Of a stretch of DNA of 14,970 nt, positions 14,844 to 14,970 are shown piece by piece; the first letter of the stretch is position 1, and every line of letters starts with the position of its first letter. The DNA is taken from positions 1 to 14,970 of the forward strand of contig PWUB01000017.1 in assembly GCA_003563755.1 (NCBI GenBank), given 5' to 3'. The position numbers were made by a program, and so were the translations under genes. Under the pieces are notes generated by a model. It was not told the origin of the DNA and made no database searches. It was given only the letters and a program-made list of their open reading frames with translations. The stretch comes from Clostridia bacterium (GTDB lineage Bacteria; Bacillota_E; SLMV01; PUMD01).

Positions 14844-14970
14844 ATGACGCAGGAAAGCAGCTGCATCTTGGTCATTGAAGATGAGCGCAGCATCGCGGAG
14901 CTGATCCGCCTTTACCTGGAGCGGGAGGGCTTCGAGGTATGCCTGGCCTCCGACGGTGAGAGGGGACTGG
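14844..14970 (+). CDS. Response regulator receiver domain, 3'-partial
   Basis: The first 42 residues of a two-component response regulator, cut by the window end. The start of a receiver domain is clear: SCILVIEDERSIAELIRLYL has the acidic pair E12-D13 of the phosphorylation pocket after strand 1, followed by helix 1, then EREGFEVCLASDGERGL for strand 2. The phospho-acceptor aspartate, expected about residue 55, and the output domain are outside the window; the wording is typical of OmpR/PhoB-type regulators, but this cannot be confirmed. ATG 14844 is preferred because GGAGG lies 6 nt upstream. In-frame ATGs at 14838 and 14829 are possible. It follows the asparaginase by 24 nt on the same strand, so the two may be cotranscribed. 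Confidence 0.9.
   Translation, partial: MTQESSCILVIEDERSIAELIRLYLEREGFEVCLASDGERGL

Noticed and set aside
1..14970. CRISPR arrays, insertion sequences, tRNA or rRNA genes
   Set aside because: No regularly spaced direct repeats, transposase-like proteins, terminal inverted repeats with target duplications, or tRNA/rRNA-like sequence were seen on either strand by eye.

Overview
The window reads as a moderately high-GC (about 60% by eye) chromosome of an anaerobic, selenocysteine-using bacterium. Strong AGGAGG-type ribosome binding sites, frequent GTG starts, a selenocysteine formate dehydrogenase next to Rnf-type genes, short TatA/TatB proteins and a Com-like zinc-ribbon protein suggest a Gram-positive-type lineage (Clostridia-like or a deep anaerobic actinobacterial group). 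The sequence does not fix the taxon.

Layout. (1) 1-5657, plus strand: an energy-conservation operon. It holds the C-terminal part of a formate dehydrogenase catalytic subunit, whose in-frame UGA at 18-20 is followed by a canonical bacterial SECIS hairpin. It continues with a four-cluster iron-sulfur beta subunit, an RnfC-like protein and an RnfD-like protein. No rnfG, rnfE, rnfA or rnfB follows; a nested inverted repeat and a membrane-anchored transglutaminase-like protein (to 6492) come next. (2) 6522-9941, minus strand: in transcription order an intramembrane M50 (site-2-type) protease with two CBS domains, a TehB-like methyltransferase, a 53-residue TatA, TatB and TatC. TatA is too short for most ORF filters. 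(3) 10221-11261, plus: an unrecognised 346-residue protein whose C-terminus has a Cys-His-Asp arrangement like papain/transglutaminase-fold enzymes. (4) 11336-12403, minus: an M24 Xaa-Pro-dipeptidase-like protein. (5) 12518-13420, plus: the redox chaperone Hsp33 (hslO), facing a small Com-like zinc-ribbon gene (13434-13661, minus). (6) 13869-14970, plus: an asparaginase followed closely by the start of a response regulator.

How the parts may work together. FdhA oxidises formate and passes electrons through FdhB. In place of a cytochrome b subunit (FdnI type) or a complete Rnf, the operon supplies only RnfC and RnfD. RnfC keeps its two C-terminal iron-sulfur clusters but departs from the usual NADH/FMN-site sequence at two places. 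This raises the inferred possibility that formate-derived electrons, not NADH, feed the RnfC/D pair. The tat genes nearby would fit export of an FdnG-type enzyme, but an external Fdh would conflict with RnfC being cytoplasmic. The missing N-terminus of FdhA would settle this.
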